Shown one piece after another: positions 17,420-25,201 of a DNA stretch of 64,000 nt (positions are counted from its first letter, which is position 1; each line of letters opens with the position of its first letter). A model generated the notes under the pieces. The model was not told where the DNA came from. It ran no database searches and saw nothing but the letters and a program-made list of their open reading frames with translations. The stretch is taken from positions 248,001 through 312,000 of the forward strand of contig NZ_JACHGP010000009.1 of NCBI RefSeq assembly GCF_014202335.1, in the 5' to 3' direction. The DNA comes from Mycobacterium sp. AZCC_0083 (lineage in GTDB: Bacteria > Actinomycetota > Actinomycetes > Mycobacteriales > Mycobacteriaceae). The translations under genes were made by a program, and so were the position numbers.

Positions 17420-18342
17420 GGCGTCGGTGCGCCTGGTGCGGCCGGAGCGGGAGCGGCCGGTGCGGCCGGGGCGCCGGGTTCCGCCGGCGCCGGTGCTTCT
17501 GGCGCACCTGGTGCGGCCGGGATTCCTGGTGCGCCAGGAGAGCCGGGGGCGACCGCTCCGGGTCCACCGACCTGCGGCGGGACGACGGCAGCCGGCGCCG
17601 TCGTCAGGCCAGGCACGTCACCGACGATCTCCTTGATCTTGGCGACCAACGCGTCGGGCGTGGAGTACTGGTAGTCCTCGCCGTTGATCCGCACCGTCGG
17701 GGTGGCGTTCACCTTCGTCGCCCCCGCGAGGCCGTTCACCATGTCGACGTAGCGGCCGCCGTTGATGCAGTCGGGCACCTTGCCGACGACGCCGGCCTGA
17801 CGCGCGGTCTCGATCAACTGCGTATTGGTCGGGAACACCGAACCGGTCTCGCTGGGCTGCTGGGCGTACATCGCCGCGTGGAACCGTCGGAACGCCTGCT
17901 TGTCCGGGGTCTTGTCTTCGTCGGCCACGCAGTACGCCGCAGCGCCGGACCGCGACGAGTAGTTCTGGTTGGCCGGTCGGTCCAGGATCGCGACCATGTA
18001 GTAGTCGGCGGCGATCGCGCCGCTCTCGATCAGCTGGCTGATCGTGTTGCCGAACCCTTGCTCGAAGCGGCCGCAGACTGGGCAGAGGAAGTCCTCGTAG
18101 AGCGACAGCACGGCCTTCGGCTCGGTGGTGCCCTCCTTGGTGATCAGCTTGCTCGAGGCCACGCGGATCGACTTCGCCTCGCCACCGGACGGCTTCTTGT
18201 CGCCCGACATCACGATGTAGAGCACCAGGGCCACGGCGAACACCACGACGACCGCGGTGAGGCCGATCTGGATGAACATGTTGCGCCGGCGATCGGCGGC
18301 CTTCAGGTCGTAACTGGCGTTCTTCTTGGGTTTCGTGGCCAC
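17416..18342 (-). CDS. membrane-anchored DsbA-like thiol-disulfide oxidoreductase
   Basis: 308 residues: a basic cytoplasmic N-terminus, one membrane helix (about 23-45, IGLTAVVVVFAVALVLYIV), then an extracytoplasmic thioredoxin-fold domain with the catalytic CPVC near residue 90 (EDFLCPVCGRFEQGF) and the cis-proline strand near NATPTVRING. It probably forms disulfides in exported proteins, regenerated by the coupled VKOR downstream. Its oddity is a C-terminal tail of about 60 residues made almost only of Ala, Pro and Gly with collagen-like PGAPG steps after the folded domain. By position it matches Rv2969c. Confidence 0.92.
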   Translation of the reverse strand: MATKPKKNASYDLKAADRRRNMFIQIGLTAVVVVFAVALVLYIVMSGDKKPSGGEAKSIRVASSKLITKEGTTEPKAVLSLYEDFLCPVCGRFEQGFGNTISQLIESGAIAADYYMVAILDRPANQNYSSRSGAAAYCVADEDKTPDKQAFRRFHAAMYAQQPSETGSVFPTNTQLIETARQAGVVGKVPDCINGGRYVDMVNGLAGATKVNATPTVRINGEDYQYSTPDALVAKIKEIVGDVPGLTTAPAAVVPPQVGGPGAVAPGSPGAPGIPAAPGAPEAPAPAEPGAPAAPAAPAPAAPGAPTP

Positions 18343-18375
18343 GCGGACAAGGGTACCGGCGTGGTGCGAGGCGTC

Positions 18376-19512
18376 TCAGCCGCGGCTCAGGTGAGCCTTC
18401 AGCGCCGACACGAAGTCGGCGGTCGCGGTGGCGCTGCCGCCGCCGAGTGGGAAGAAGTTCGCGAAACCATGGACCAGTGACGGGTACTGCCGATGGTCGA
18501 CGGTCACCCCGGCCGCGGCCAACTTGGCGGCGTACTGATCGCCCTCGTCACGCAGCGGGTCGAAACCGCCGGTGAGCAGCAGCGCGGGCGGCAGGCCCGA
18601 GAGGTCCTCGGCGAGTAGCGGCGCCACCCGTTGGTCCGTGTCGTCGATCGATGCGCCCTCCAGGTAGTTGGCCTGGAACCAGCCCATGTCCTTCTTGGTC
18701 AGGAAGAAGCCTTCGGCGAACAGCGTCTTGGACCTGGTTTCGGAGTTCAAGTCGGTGACGGGGTAGATCAGTAGCTGCAGCGCGGGCAGTTGCACACCGT
18801 CGTCGCGCGCCTGCAGCGACACCACGGCGGCGAGGTTGCCGCCCGCACTGTCGCCGCCAACCGCGACCCGCGCGGGGTCGGCGCCGAGTTCGGCCGCGTG
18901 CTCCAGCGCCCATCGGTACGCGGCATAGCAGTCCTCTCCCGCCGCGGGCGCCTTGTGCTCCGGCGCGAGCCGGTAGTCGATGGACAGCACGTGCACGCCG
19001 GCGTCGCGGCAGATCAGTCGACACAGGCCGTCGTGGGTGTCGATGTCGCCGAGCACGAAGCCGCCTCCGTGGAAGAAGACGAGCAACGGCTCCGTCCCGC
19101 GCGTGTTGACGGGCACGTAATGGCGGGCGCGGATCGTGCAGGCCGGACCGGGTATCGACACGTCCTTCACGCCGACCGCGATCTCCCCGTCGACCATGGC
19201 GGCCAGCTTGCGCAACTGCGTGCGCGCCACCGACACGTCCCAGCTGGCGACCAACCCGTCGAGGCCGGCAGACCGTTGTGCGGCCAGCATGAGTTGCAGC
19301 GTGGTGTCCAGGGTGTTGCCGTCGATCGTGATGGATCGTCGGCGCGTCAACAGCCGTTTGACCGGCTTGGGAATCTTCGGCAGCGTGCGCAACACGACAC
19401 GGCTGGCGGCGTTGACCGCGGCCATGCGGACCCGACCGGGCTGATCCCCCGACTGTGGTGTGGTGAGCGGCGATCCGGCGTGCGCAGCCTCTGCTGGCAG
19501 ACTCTTCGTCAT
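18376..19512 (-). CDS. lipN: HSL-family lipase/esterase LipN
   Basis: A 378-residue alpha/beta hydrolase of the hormone-sensitive-lipase family. The oxyanion motif HGGGFVLGD is at about residue 145, the nucleophile elbow is GDSAGG near 220, the acid residue is in GGFDPLRDEGD, and the histidine is in SLVHGFANFF. The N-terminal helix-rich cap includes SITIDGNTLDTTLQLML, as in M. tuberculosis LipN. The start is ATG 19512 (MTKSLP, as in LipN); reading is open 19 codons more. That ATG shares two bases with the divergent ATG of the next gene. It is likely to act on short to medium acyl esters. Confidence 0.9.
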   Translation of the reverse strand: MTKSLPAEAAHAGSPLTTPQSGDQPGRVRMAAVNAASRVVLRTLPKIPKPVKRLLTRRRSITIDGNTLDTTLQLMLAAQRSAGLDGLVASWDVSVARTQLRKLAAMVDGEIAVGVKDVSIPGPACTIRARHYVPVNTRGTEPLLVFFHGGGFVLGDIDTHDGLCRLICRDAGVHVLSIDYRLAPEHKAPAAGEDCYAAYRWALEHAAELGADPARVAVGGDSAGGNLAAVVSLQARDDGVQLPALQLLIYPVTDLNSETRSKTLFAEGFFLTKKDMGWFQANYLEGASIDDTDQRVAPLLAEDLSGLPPALLLTGGFDPLRDEGDQYAAKLAAAGVTVDHRQYPSLVHGFANFFPLGGGSATATADFVSALKAHLSRG

Positions 19513-20359
19513 GGCTAGTCCTTCACATCCCTCGGTTCTACTCAACGACGGCAATTCAATACCCGTCATCGGCTTGGGTGTTTGGCAGACACCCCCCGAC
19601 GAAACCGAACGGGCCGTCGGCGCGGCGCTGGCGGCGGGCTACCGGCATGTCGATACCGCCGCAGCGTACGGCAACGAGGCCGAGGTCGGACGGGCCCTGA
19701 GCAGCGCAGCCGACTCTGGCATCGCGCGTTCGGACGTGTTCCTGGTGACCAAGCTGTGGAACTCCGAACAGGGCTACGACAAGACGCTGAAGGCGTTCGA
19801 CGCCAGCCTCGCGAAGCTGGGTGTCGACGACCTCGACCTGTACCTCATCCACTGGCCGATGCCGAAGGCGAACTCCTACGTCGATACCTTCAAGGCGTTC
19901 GCACATCTGCGCGACCAGGGCCGCGTGCGCTCCATCGGCGTCAGCAACTTCGCGCCCGAGCATCTGAACATTCTGATCGACGCCACGGGAATCGTCCCGA
20001 CGGTCAATCAGATTGAGCTGCATCCCCTCCTGCCGCAACGCGAACTGCGGGAGCTACATGCCCGCCTCGGCGTGGCTACCGAGGCGTGGAGTCCGCTGGG
20101 CCAAGGCTCGCTGCTGCAGAACCCCACCGTCGTCACGCTCGCCGACGCCCACGGCAAAACGCCAGCGCAGGTGCTGATTAGGTGGCACATCCAGCTCGGT
20201 AATATCGTCATCCCGAAATCGGTGAACCCCGAACGGATTGTGAGTAACTTCGACGTGTTCGACTTCGAGCTGAGTGAGCAGGACATGGCGTCCATCGCCT
20301 CGCTCGAGGACGGCACCCGACTGGGACCCGATCCACGGACGTTCAACTTCACAGGATAG
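19511..20359 (+). CDS. aldo-keto reductase (first of two tandem copies)
   Basis: A 282-residue NADPH-dependent reductase of the AKR5-like group. The catalytic tetrad appears as Asp in HVDTAAAYGNE, Tyr in the same motif, Lys in VTKLWNSEQG and His in YLIHWPMP. The cofactor region has IPKSVNPERI. The ATG at 19511 overlaps the lipN start codon head-to-head. The second copy begins 5 bases after this stop, so they form an operon. It is about half identical to its neighbour by eye. M. tuberculosis has only one gene here (Rv2971), which resembles the second copy more. Confidence 0.93.
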   Translation: MASPSHPSVLLNDGNSIPVIGLGVWQTPPDETERAVGAALAAGYRHVDTAAAYGNEAEVGRALSSAADSGIARSDVFLVTKLWNSEQGYDKTLKAFDASLAKLGVDDLDLYLIHWPMPKANSYVDTFKAFAHLRDQGRVRSIGVSNFAPEHLNILIDATGIVPTVNQIELHPLLPQRELRELHARLGVATEAWSPLGQGSLLQNPTVVTLADAHGKTPAQVLIRWHIQLGNIVIPKSVNPERIVSNFDVFDFELSEQDMASIASLEDGTRLGPDPRTFNFTG

Positions 20360-20364
20360 GTGAC

Positions 20365-21216
20365 ATGACTTCGGCGGCAGCGATACCCAGCCCGATACCC
20401 AATGTCTCTCTCAACGACGAGAACACCATCCCGGTCCTCGGTGTCGGCGTCGGTGAGCTGACCGAGGCGCAAGCCGAACACGCCGTCTCGTCCGCCCTGG
20501 AGATCGGCGTCCGCCTGATCGACACCGCGGCGGCATACGGCAACGAGGCGGCGGTGGGCCGGGCCGTCGCCGCGTCGGGGATTCCGCGCGCCGAGATCTT
20601 CGTGACCACGAAGCTGGCCACCGAGGACCAGGGCTTCATGAAGGCGCAGGACGCGTGCAAGGCGAGCCTCGAGCGCTTGGGCTTGGACTACGTCGACCTC
20701 TATCTGATCCACTGGCCCGGCGGGGACGCGGGCAGGTACGTCCACAGCTGGGGCGGCATGATGAAGGAGAAGGAAGACGGCCGCGCCAAGTCCATCGGCG
20801 TCGCCAACTTCACCGCGGAGGACCTCTCGAACGTCATCGACCTGTCGTTCTTCGTCCCGGCGGTAAACCAGATCGAATTGCACCCGCTGCTCAATCAAGC
20901 CGCGTTGCGGGCGGCCAACGCCGAGCACGACGTCGTGACCGAGGCGTACGGGCCGCTCGGCGTCGGCAAGCTGTTGGAGAACTCGACCATCCAGTCGATC
21001 GCCGGTGAGTACGGCAAGTCCGCTGCGCAGGTGCTGATCCGGTGGAGCATCCAGCTCGGCAACGTGGTGATCTCGCGCTCGTCGTCCGCCGAGCGCATCG
21101 CCGAGAACTTCGACGTGTTCGACTTCGAACTGGCCGCCGAGCACATGGACCAGCTGAACAAGCTTGACGACGGCACTCGGTTCCGGCCGGACCCCGAAAC
21201 CTACACGGGCACCTAA
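20365..21216 (+). CDS. aldo-keto reductase, Rv2971-like
   Basis: A 283-residue AKR. The tetrad is visible in LIDTAAAYGNE, VTTKLATEDQG and YLIHWPGG. The region GRYVHSWGGMM and the tail DDGTRFRPDPETYTGT closely follow Rv2971, which reduces dicarbonyls such as methylglyoxal in related mycobacteria. The nucleotide-binding segment is ISRSSSAERI instead of the IPKS found in the first copy, a difference that could change cofactor or substrate preference. It begins 5 bases after the first copy and is followed after 8 bases by the terpene-cyclase-fold gene. Confidence 0.94.
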   Translation: MTSAAAIPSPIPNVSLNDENTIPVLGVGVGELTEAQAEHAVSSALEIGVRLIDTAAAYGNEAAVGRAVAASGIPRAEIFVTTKLATEDQGFMKAQDACKASLERLGLDYVDLYLIHWPGGDAGRYVHSWGGMMKEKEDGRAKSIGVANFTAEDLSNVIDLSFFVPAVNQIELHPLLNQAALRAANAEHDVVTEAYGPLGVGKLLENSTIQSIAGEYGKSAAQVLIRWSIQLGNVVISRSSSAERIAENFDVFDFELAAEHMDQLNKLDDGTRFRPDPETYTGT

Positions 21217-21224
21217 TCCTCGTC

Positions 21225-22229
21225 ATGGCGGACGAGGCCCTGGCCGGGTGGCTCCTTGACTCCGATCCGGCACTGCGCTGGCAGGTCGAGCGCGACGTCG
21301 CGCGGGAACCTGCCGAGGTCTGGGAGGCGACGCGGGCAAGGGTCGCGAACGAAGGCTTCGGCAAACGCCTTGTCGCGCTTCAGGACTCGGATGGCCAATG
21401 GGCCGGCGGTGCGTTCTTCCCCGCGGACTTCGACTTCGACGGCCCCGAAGGGGAAGAAGGCGCCGGGCAGCCATGGACGGCGACGACGTGGACGCTGAAC
21501 TCACTGCGGGAGTGGGGCCTCGACCCGGCGGGTCTGCGCGAGCACCGCACGGCCGAGTTCCTCGCCGAGAACAGTCGCTGGGAGTACGAGAACCTGCCGT
21601 ACTGGAGCGGCGAGGTCGACTGCTGCATCAACGCCTGGACGGTCGCGAACGGGTTGTGGCTCGGCGCCGACATCACCGGCATCGTCGATTGGTTCGTCGA
21701 ACATCGACAATCCGACGGCGGCTGGAACTGCGATTGGGTCGAGGGTTCGACCCGGTCGTCGTTCCACTCCACGCTCAACGCGCTCAAGGGACTGCTCGCC
21801 TACGAAGCCGAGACCGGAGGTAGCGACGCGACGCGCGCTGCCCGGCGTTCCGGCGAGGAATACCTCTTGGAGCGCGGCTTGTTTCGCAGGCTCTCCACGG
21901 GCGAGCCGGTCGCGCCGTGGGTGGACCTCTTCGCCTATCCCCTGCTCTGGCGGTACAACGTGCTCAACGCGGCCGAGTACTTCCGCCAGGTGTCGCTGCT
22001 GGACGGCGTGCGCCCGGATCCTCGGATGGCCGACGCGATCGAGCTCATCCGTGCCGCGAGGCAGCCCGACGGCACCTGGCTGCAGTCCGGTCGGCTACCA
22101 GGGCGAGTGTGGTTCGAGGTCGACGTACCGGCAGGCGAGCCATCGAAGTGGCTGACGCTGTACGGGATTCGCGTGCTCGACTGGTGGGACTCCCATCAAG
22201 CTCGGAGTCCGGGTTTCACCCAACGGTGA
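21225..22229 (+). CDS. prenyltransferase/squalene-oxidase-like (alpha-toroid) protein
   Basis: 334 residues rich in tryptophan, with QW-like repeats QDSDGQWAGG (about 50), QSDGGWNCDW (about 165) and QPDGTW (about 285), as in the alpha/alpha toroid of squalene cyclases and prenyltransferases. No DxDD or DxDDTAxA catalytic acid motif is evident, so cyclase chemistry is not supported; it may bind rather than cyclise. It starts 8 bases after the AKR pair and so probably belongs to that operon. Its last 34 bases overlap the convergent dehydratase gene. It is absent from this position in M. tuberculosis. Confidence 0.82.
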   Translation: MADEALAGWLLDSDPALRWQVERDVAREPAEVWEATRARVANEGFGKRLVALQDSDGQWAGGAFFPADFDFDGPEGEEGAGQPWTATTWTLNSLREWGLDPAGLREHRTAEFLAENSRWEYENLPYWSGEVDCCINAWTVANGLWLGADITGIVDWFVEHRQSDGGWNCDWVEGSTRSSFHSTLNALKGLLAYEAETGGSDATRAARRSGEEYLLERGLFRRLSTGEPVAPWVDLFAYPLLWRYNVLNAAEYFRQVSLLDGVRPDPRMADAIELIRAARQPDGTWLQSGRLPGRVWFEVDVPAGEPSKWLTLYGIRVLDWWDSHQARSPGFTQR

Positions 22230-23200
22230 TATGCATCTAGGTCGACGTTGCTGCCGCACACGATGGTGACGACGTGTCGGCCGGCGAAGCGGTCACGGTC
22301 TTCGAGGATCGCCGCGATGCCGAGCGCGGCCGACGGCTCGGCGACGAGGCCGGCGCGATCGAGGAGCATCCGCATACCAGCGATGATCGACGCCTCCTTC
22401 ACCAGCACGGCGTCGTCGACGACCAGGAGGAGGTCGTCCAGGACTTCCGGGATGGGATGCCGGCCTGCGACGCCATCCGCGATGGTGTCGGTCGTGTCGG
22501 TGGTGACGACGCGCCGTTGGCGCCACGAGTGGGTCATCGCCGGTGCGCCAAGTGGCTGGACGCAGATCACCTCGACGTCGGGCGCCAGGGCCTTCATCAC
22601 GTGACCCACTCCGGTGGCCAGCGCCCCGCCGCCGAGAGCAACCAGGACGGCGTCGAACGACGGTGTGGTGTCTACCAGTTCGAGGCCGATGGTCGCCGCG
22701 CCGTCGCAGGTCTCGACGTCGAGGCTGTCTTCGACCAGCCGAATGCCCTGGTGGCGTGCCAGGGCTGCCGCCCGCTCGCGAGCCATCTCGATGTCGCCGT
22801 CGACCAACTCCAACGTGGCACCCAACGAGCGGATGCGATCGAGCTTGGCCGCAGACGCAATGCGGGATGCCACGACCGTGATGTCGAGCCCCCTGCTGCG
22901 ACCCGACCACGCCAGGGCCTGGCCAAGGTTGCCTGCGCTGGCGCACACTGCGGCTCGCGAGCCATTGTCGGCCAGCAGGCTCGCGACGATCTCCGTGCCC
23001 CGAGCCTTGAAGCTGCGCACCGGGTTCGCCGTTTCGAGCTTGATGCTCACCGTGCACCCGAGGTCGGGCTCCAACGCTTCGCAGCGGTACAGCGGAGTGT
23101 CGAGGAATGTCGGGTCGATTACCGCGCGAGCCGCCCGGATCCGAGCAGTGTCGAGGCGCGTCTCCTGCACGACACAGCAGCGTAGCGCCACCGGCGCCAC
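22196..23200 (-). CDS. PLP-dependent threonine/serine dehydratase-like enzyme
   Basis: 334 residues of fold-type II PLP enzyme. The cofactor lysine is in RSFKARG (about residue 65), followed by the ASAGNLGQALAW helix (substrate loop SAGN). There is a glycine-rich phosphate loop ALGGGALATGVG and a final ...CGSNVD cofactor contact. It has no C-terminal ACT regulatory domain, so it resembles catabolic rather than biosynthetic IlvA. The start is uncertain: GTG 23200, 23191 and 23170 are all possible. The substrate could be threonine, serine or a related beta-hydroxy amino acid. It ends overlapping the convergent toroid gene by 34 bases. Confidence 0.86.
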   Translation of the reverse strand: MAPVALRCCVVQETRLDTARIRAARAVIDPTFLDTPLYRCEALEPDLGCTVSIKLETANPVRSFKARGTEIVASLLADNGSRAAVCASAGNLGQALAWSGRSRGLDITVVASRIASAAKLDRIRSLGATLELVDGDIEMARERAAALARHQGIRLVEDSLDVETCDGAATIGLELVDTTPSFDAVLVALGGGALATGVGHVMKALAPDVEVICVQPLGAPAMTHSWRQRRVVTTDTTDTIADGVAGRHPIPEVLDDLLLVVDDAVLVKEASIIAGMRMLLDRAGLVAEPSAALGIAAILEDRDRFAGRHVVTIVCGSNVDLDAYHRWVKPGLRA

Positions 23201-23288
23201 GTGCCGAATGCCGCTTGTTAATCCACGGCTGAGTCAATTTCAGCGTAACGTCACGCGCACTCAAGCCCGCAAACGGAAGAGGACTTTG

Positions 23289-23525
23289 ATGCGAAGGATT
23301 GCCATGGCCGTCGTCGCGGGATCGATTTTGTTCGGCTCGTTGGCGAGCGCCCAGACCGCGACTGCTGCGCAGGTGACACACGATACGAATGTCACCGTGT
23401 ACCCGCAGGCTCCGAGGCCGACAGTGCAGGGGCTCGATTGTGCGGGTGGGACAGGCAGGATGGGCTGTGGGCCGGGATGGTTCTGGCGCGACGGCTGGCG
23501 GGGTTTTGCGTGCTACCCCTGCTGA
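23289..23525 (+). CDS. small secreted Cys/Trp/Gly-rich protein
   Basis: A 78-residue product that could be missed because it lies in a longer open frame. A classic signal peptide (MRRIAMAVVAGSILFGSLAS...ATAA) is followed by a mature part of about 50 residues with four cysteines (in LDCAGG, GCGPG and CYPC) and several Trp/Gly residues (WFWRDGWRG). A strong ribosome site (GGAAGAGGA) lies 5-6 bases before the ATG. The family is not recognised; the cysteine pattern suggests two disulfides. It is followed after 48 bases by another secreted-protein gene in the same direction. Confidence 0.72.
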   Translation: MRRIAMAVVAGSILFGSLASAQTATAAQVTHDTNVTVYPQAPRPTVQGLDCAGGTGRMGCGPGWFWRDGWRGFACYPC

Positions 23526-23573
23526 CGCTGGCGCGAAATCACCTGAAAATCCTCGGATAGGAGCACGTCGCCC

Positions 23574-24122
23574 ATGAAACGACCCGTGATCGCGATCGGC
23601 GGTCTGACAGCCTCCGCACTGTTGGCAGCCGGCATGACGATCGGCGGATTCAGCCCTGCCGCAGCGCAACCCGGCGACTTCGGCGCCATACCCATCAGTC
23701 CGAACGTCATCACGGATTCGGCGGCCTATACCGCCGCTGCACCGGTGCTCGATCCGAACGGTCAGCCGGGCGTGACGACGGTCTACACCCACCGTGACAA
23801 CACTCGGCAGATAACCAACACCATCCTTGTTCTGCCGGACGCTCAGGCAGCGACGGCCGAGCTCAGCCAGATACAGAGCGGACTGGGCGAAAAGGTCAGC
23901 AACGGAAAGGCGCAACCGGCGGCGGTCGGAACTGGCGGAACCGTGGTTTCCGGGCTCTCCCCCGATGGCACGAAGTCCGTCAGCGTGCTGCTGTTCACCG
24001 AGGGCAATGCTGCCGCGTCAATCGAATTCGAGGGACCGAAGAACGATTCCGTCCCGATGGACATGGTCGTCGACTACGGCCAGAAACAGGACACGGCAAT
24101 CAGGGATTCGCTGCCGTCCTGA
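23574..24122 (+). CDS. secreted protein of unknown function
   Basis: 182 residues with a signal peptide (about 1-31, ending PAAAQ), then a compact domain. The arrangement ITDSAAYTAAAPVLDPNGQPG...VYTHRDNTRQITNTILVLPDAQAA suggests a mycobacterial exported family related to TPM/LpqN-like small domains, but I cannot name it. No cysteine follows the signal, so it is not a lipoprotein. GGAG precedes the ATG by 10 bases. It is placed between the small Cys-rich secreted protein and a membrane protein, all forward, with 17 bases to the latter, which suggests one transcript. Confidence 0.8.
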   Translation: MKRPVIAIGGLTASALLAAGMTIGGFSPAAAQPGDFGAIPISPNVITDSAAYTAAAPVLDPNGQPGVTTVYTHRDNTRQITNTILVLPDAQAATAELSQIQSGLGEKVSNGKAQPAAVGTGGTVVSGLSPDGTKSVSVLLFTEGNAAASIEFEGPKNDSVPMDMVVDYGQKQDTAIRDSLPS

Positions 24123-24139
24123 CCGGTGGGACATTCTGA

Positions 24140-24973
24140 ATGACTGGTCCGGCGCCGCAGCCCGGCACTTATAACCCCGGCAAAGCCGGCAGCGTCATTG
24201 ACGCATTCCTCGACTCGCCACTCTCCGGAATCGCTCCGTGGGTGTTGTTTTCGTTGTTCGCGACTCCGGGCCGGTACGAGGAGGCGGTTTGCGCGGCCTT
24301 GGGGTTGACGCTGCTGATGTTATGGGTCGGCAGTCGGCGGGGTATCAGCATTCATTCCCTCGAGGTGTTCGGCGTGGTGTTCTTCGCCATCCTGGCCGTC
24401 GTGGGGTTGACCGCTACAGCCGGGACCATCCGGTGGCTCGAACTCTGGGCCGGTGAACTAACGAACGTCGCCCTGGCTCTCTTCGCCTGCGCGACACTAA
24501 TCGCTCGCAGGCCGTTCACCGTGGCCTACGCCAAAGAACGTGCTCCGCAAGAGTATTGGGACAGTGCGCTCTTCCTGCACATCAACTACGCGATCTCGGC
24601 AGTGTGGGCGGCCGCATTCACGGTGTCGGCGATCGTCGGCTTCATCGGGGATGTTGCCCTTCATGATTCCAACAACTTCTGGACGGGCTGGGTGCTTCAG
24701 ATCGCCACCCTGTTCTTCGCTCTCGCGTTCACCGAGTTCTATCCCGCCTACGCCGGGGCGAAGGACGCCGCCGACCGAGGAGAGCCGGAGGAGGTTGCAC
24801 CACCGATCTCCGCCCTGTTCGACTGGGTGCCGACGTTCATTCTGGCGGCCGGCGTCTTCGGCTGGGTCACCAACGCAGTACCTGACGCCGTCGGCATCGG
24901 CATGGTCGTCTTCGGAGCTGGTGGAACCGGGCTGATCCGAAAGTTCTCCGCGAAACCCGAACCGTCGAAATGA
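24140..24973 (+). CDS. multi-pass membrane protein of unknown function
   Basis: 277 residues with about six to seven hydrophobic spans (first at about 30-60, WVLFSLFATPGRYEEAVCAALGL), and a long cytoplasmic or periplasmic loop YAKERAPQEYWDSALFLHINY. The conserved-looking polar stretch EFYPAYAGAKDAADRG precedes the last two spans. No transporter signature was recognised. It begins 17 bases after the secreted-protein gene at 23574 and is the last gene of this forward run; the transporter remnant on the other strand follows. Confidence 0.78.
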   Translation: MTGPAPQPGTYNPGKAGSVIDAFLDSPLSGIAPWVLFSLFATPGRYEEAVCAALGLTLLMLWVGSRRGISIHSLEVFGVVFFAILAVVGLTATAGTIRWLELWAGELTNVALALFACATLIARRPFTVAYAKERAPQEYWDSALFLHINYAISAVWAAAFTVSAIVGFIGDVALHDSNNFWTGWVLQIATLFFALAFTEFYPAYAGAKDAADRGEPEEVAPPISALFDWVPTFILAAGVFGWVTNAVPDAVGIGMVVFGAGGTGLIRKFSAKPEPSK

Positions 24974-24994
24974 TCCGAGGCGCCAACGGCTGGG

Positions 24995-25200
24995 CTACCA
25001 GCCAGGCAGGATGAAGATCGCCCACGCAAGCAGCGGCGCCACCGCGATCATCGACACGCCCCAGCGCAACAACTGGCTCAAGACGCGGTCGCGATCCTCT
25101 CTGCGGCATTGGCCACGATGAGCGCGCCGCTGGTCGAGAACGGTGACGCGTCGACGATCGAGAACGCCAGGCACACGAGACCCATGGTCGAGCGGGTGAC
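24995..25200 (-). pseudogene. C-terminal remnant of an SLC13/ArsB-type permease, frameshifted
   Basis: Read on the reverse strand, the DNA encodes TRSTMGLVCLAFSIVDASPF then STSGALIVANA. After a shift of frame between about 25106 and 25096 it continues DRDRVLSQLLRWGVSMIAV and ends with FILPGW and a stop at 24995. That is the characteristic last part of anion-permease (SLC13/malonate-carrier-like) proteins. The remaining 350 or more residues are absent: the HNH gene's stop codon lies immediately upstream at 25202. It is a degraded leftover with no start. It marks a deletion or rearrangement endpoint. Confidence 0.7.
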
Positions 25201-25201
25201 A

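Noticed and set aside
20008..21144. Reverse open frame of 378 codons
   Set aside because: Shadow of the two aldo-keto reductases; no family seen, and the forward proteins have complete catalytic tetrads.
22293..23915. Reverse open frame of 540 codons
   Set aside because: Overlaps the dehydratase in another frame and both secreted-protein genes; Arg-rich shadow.
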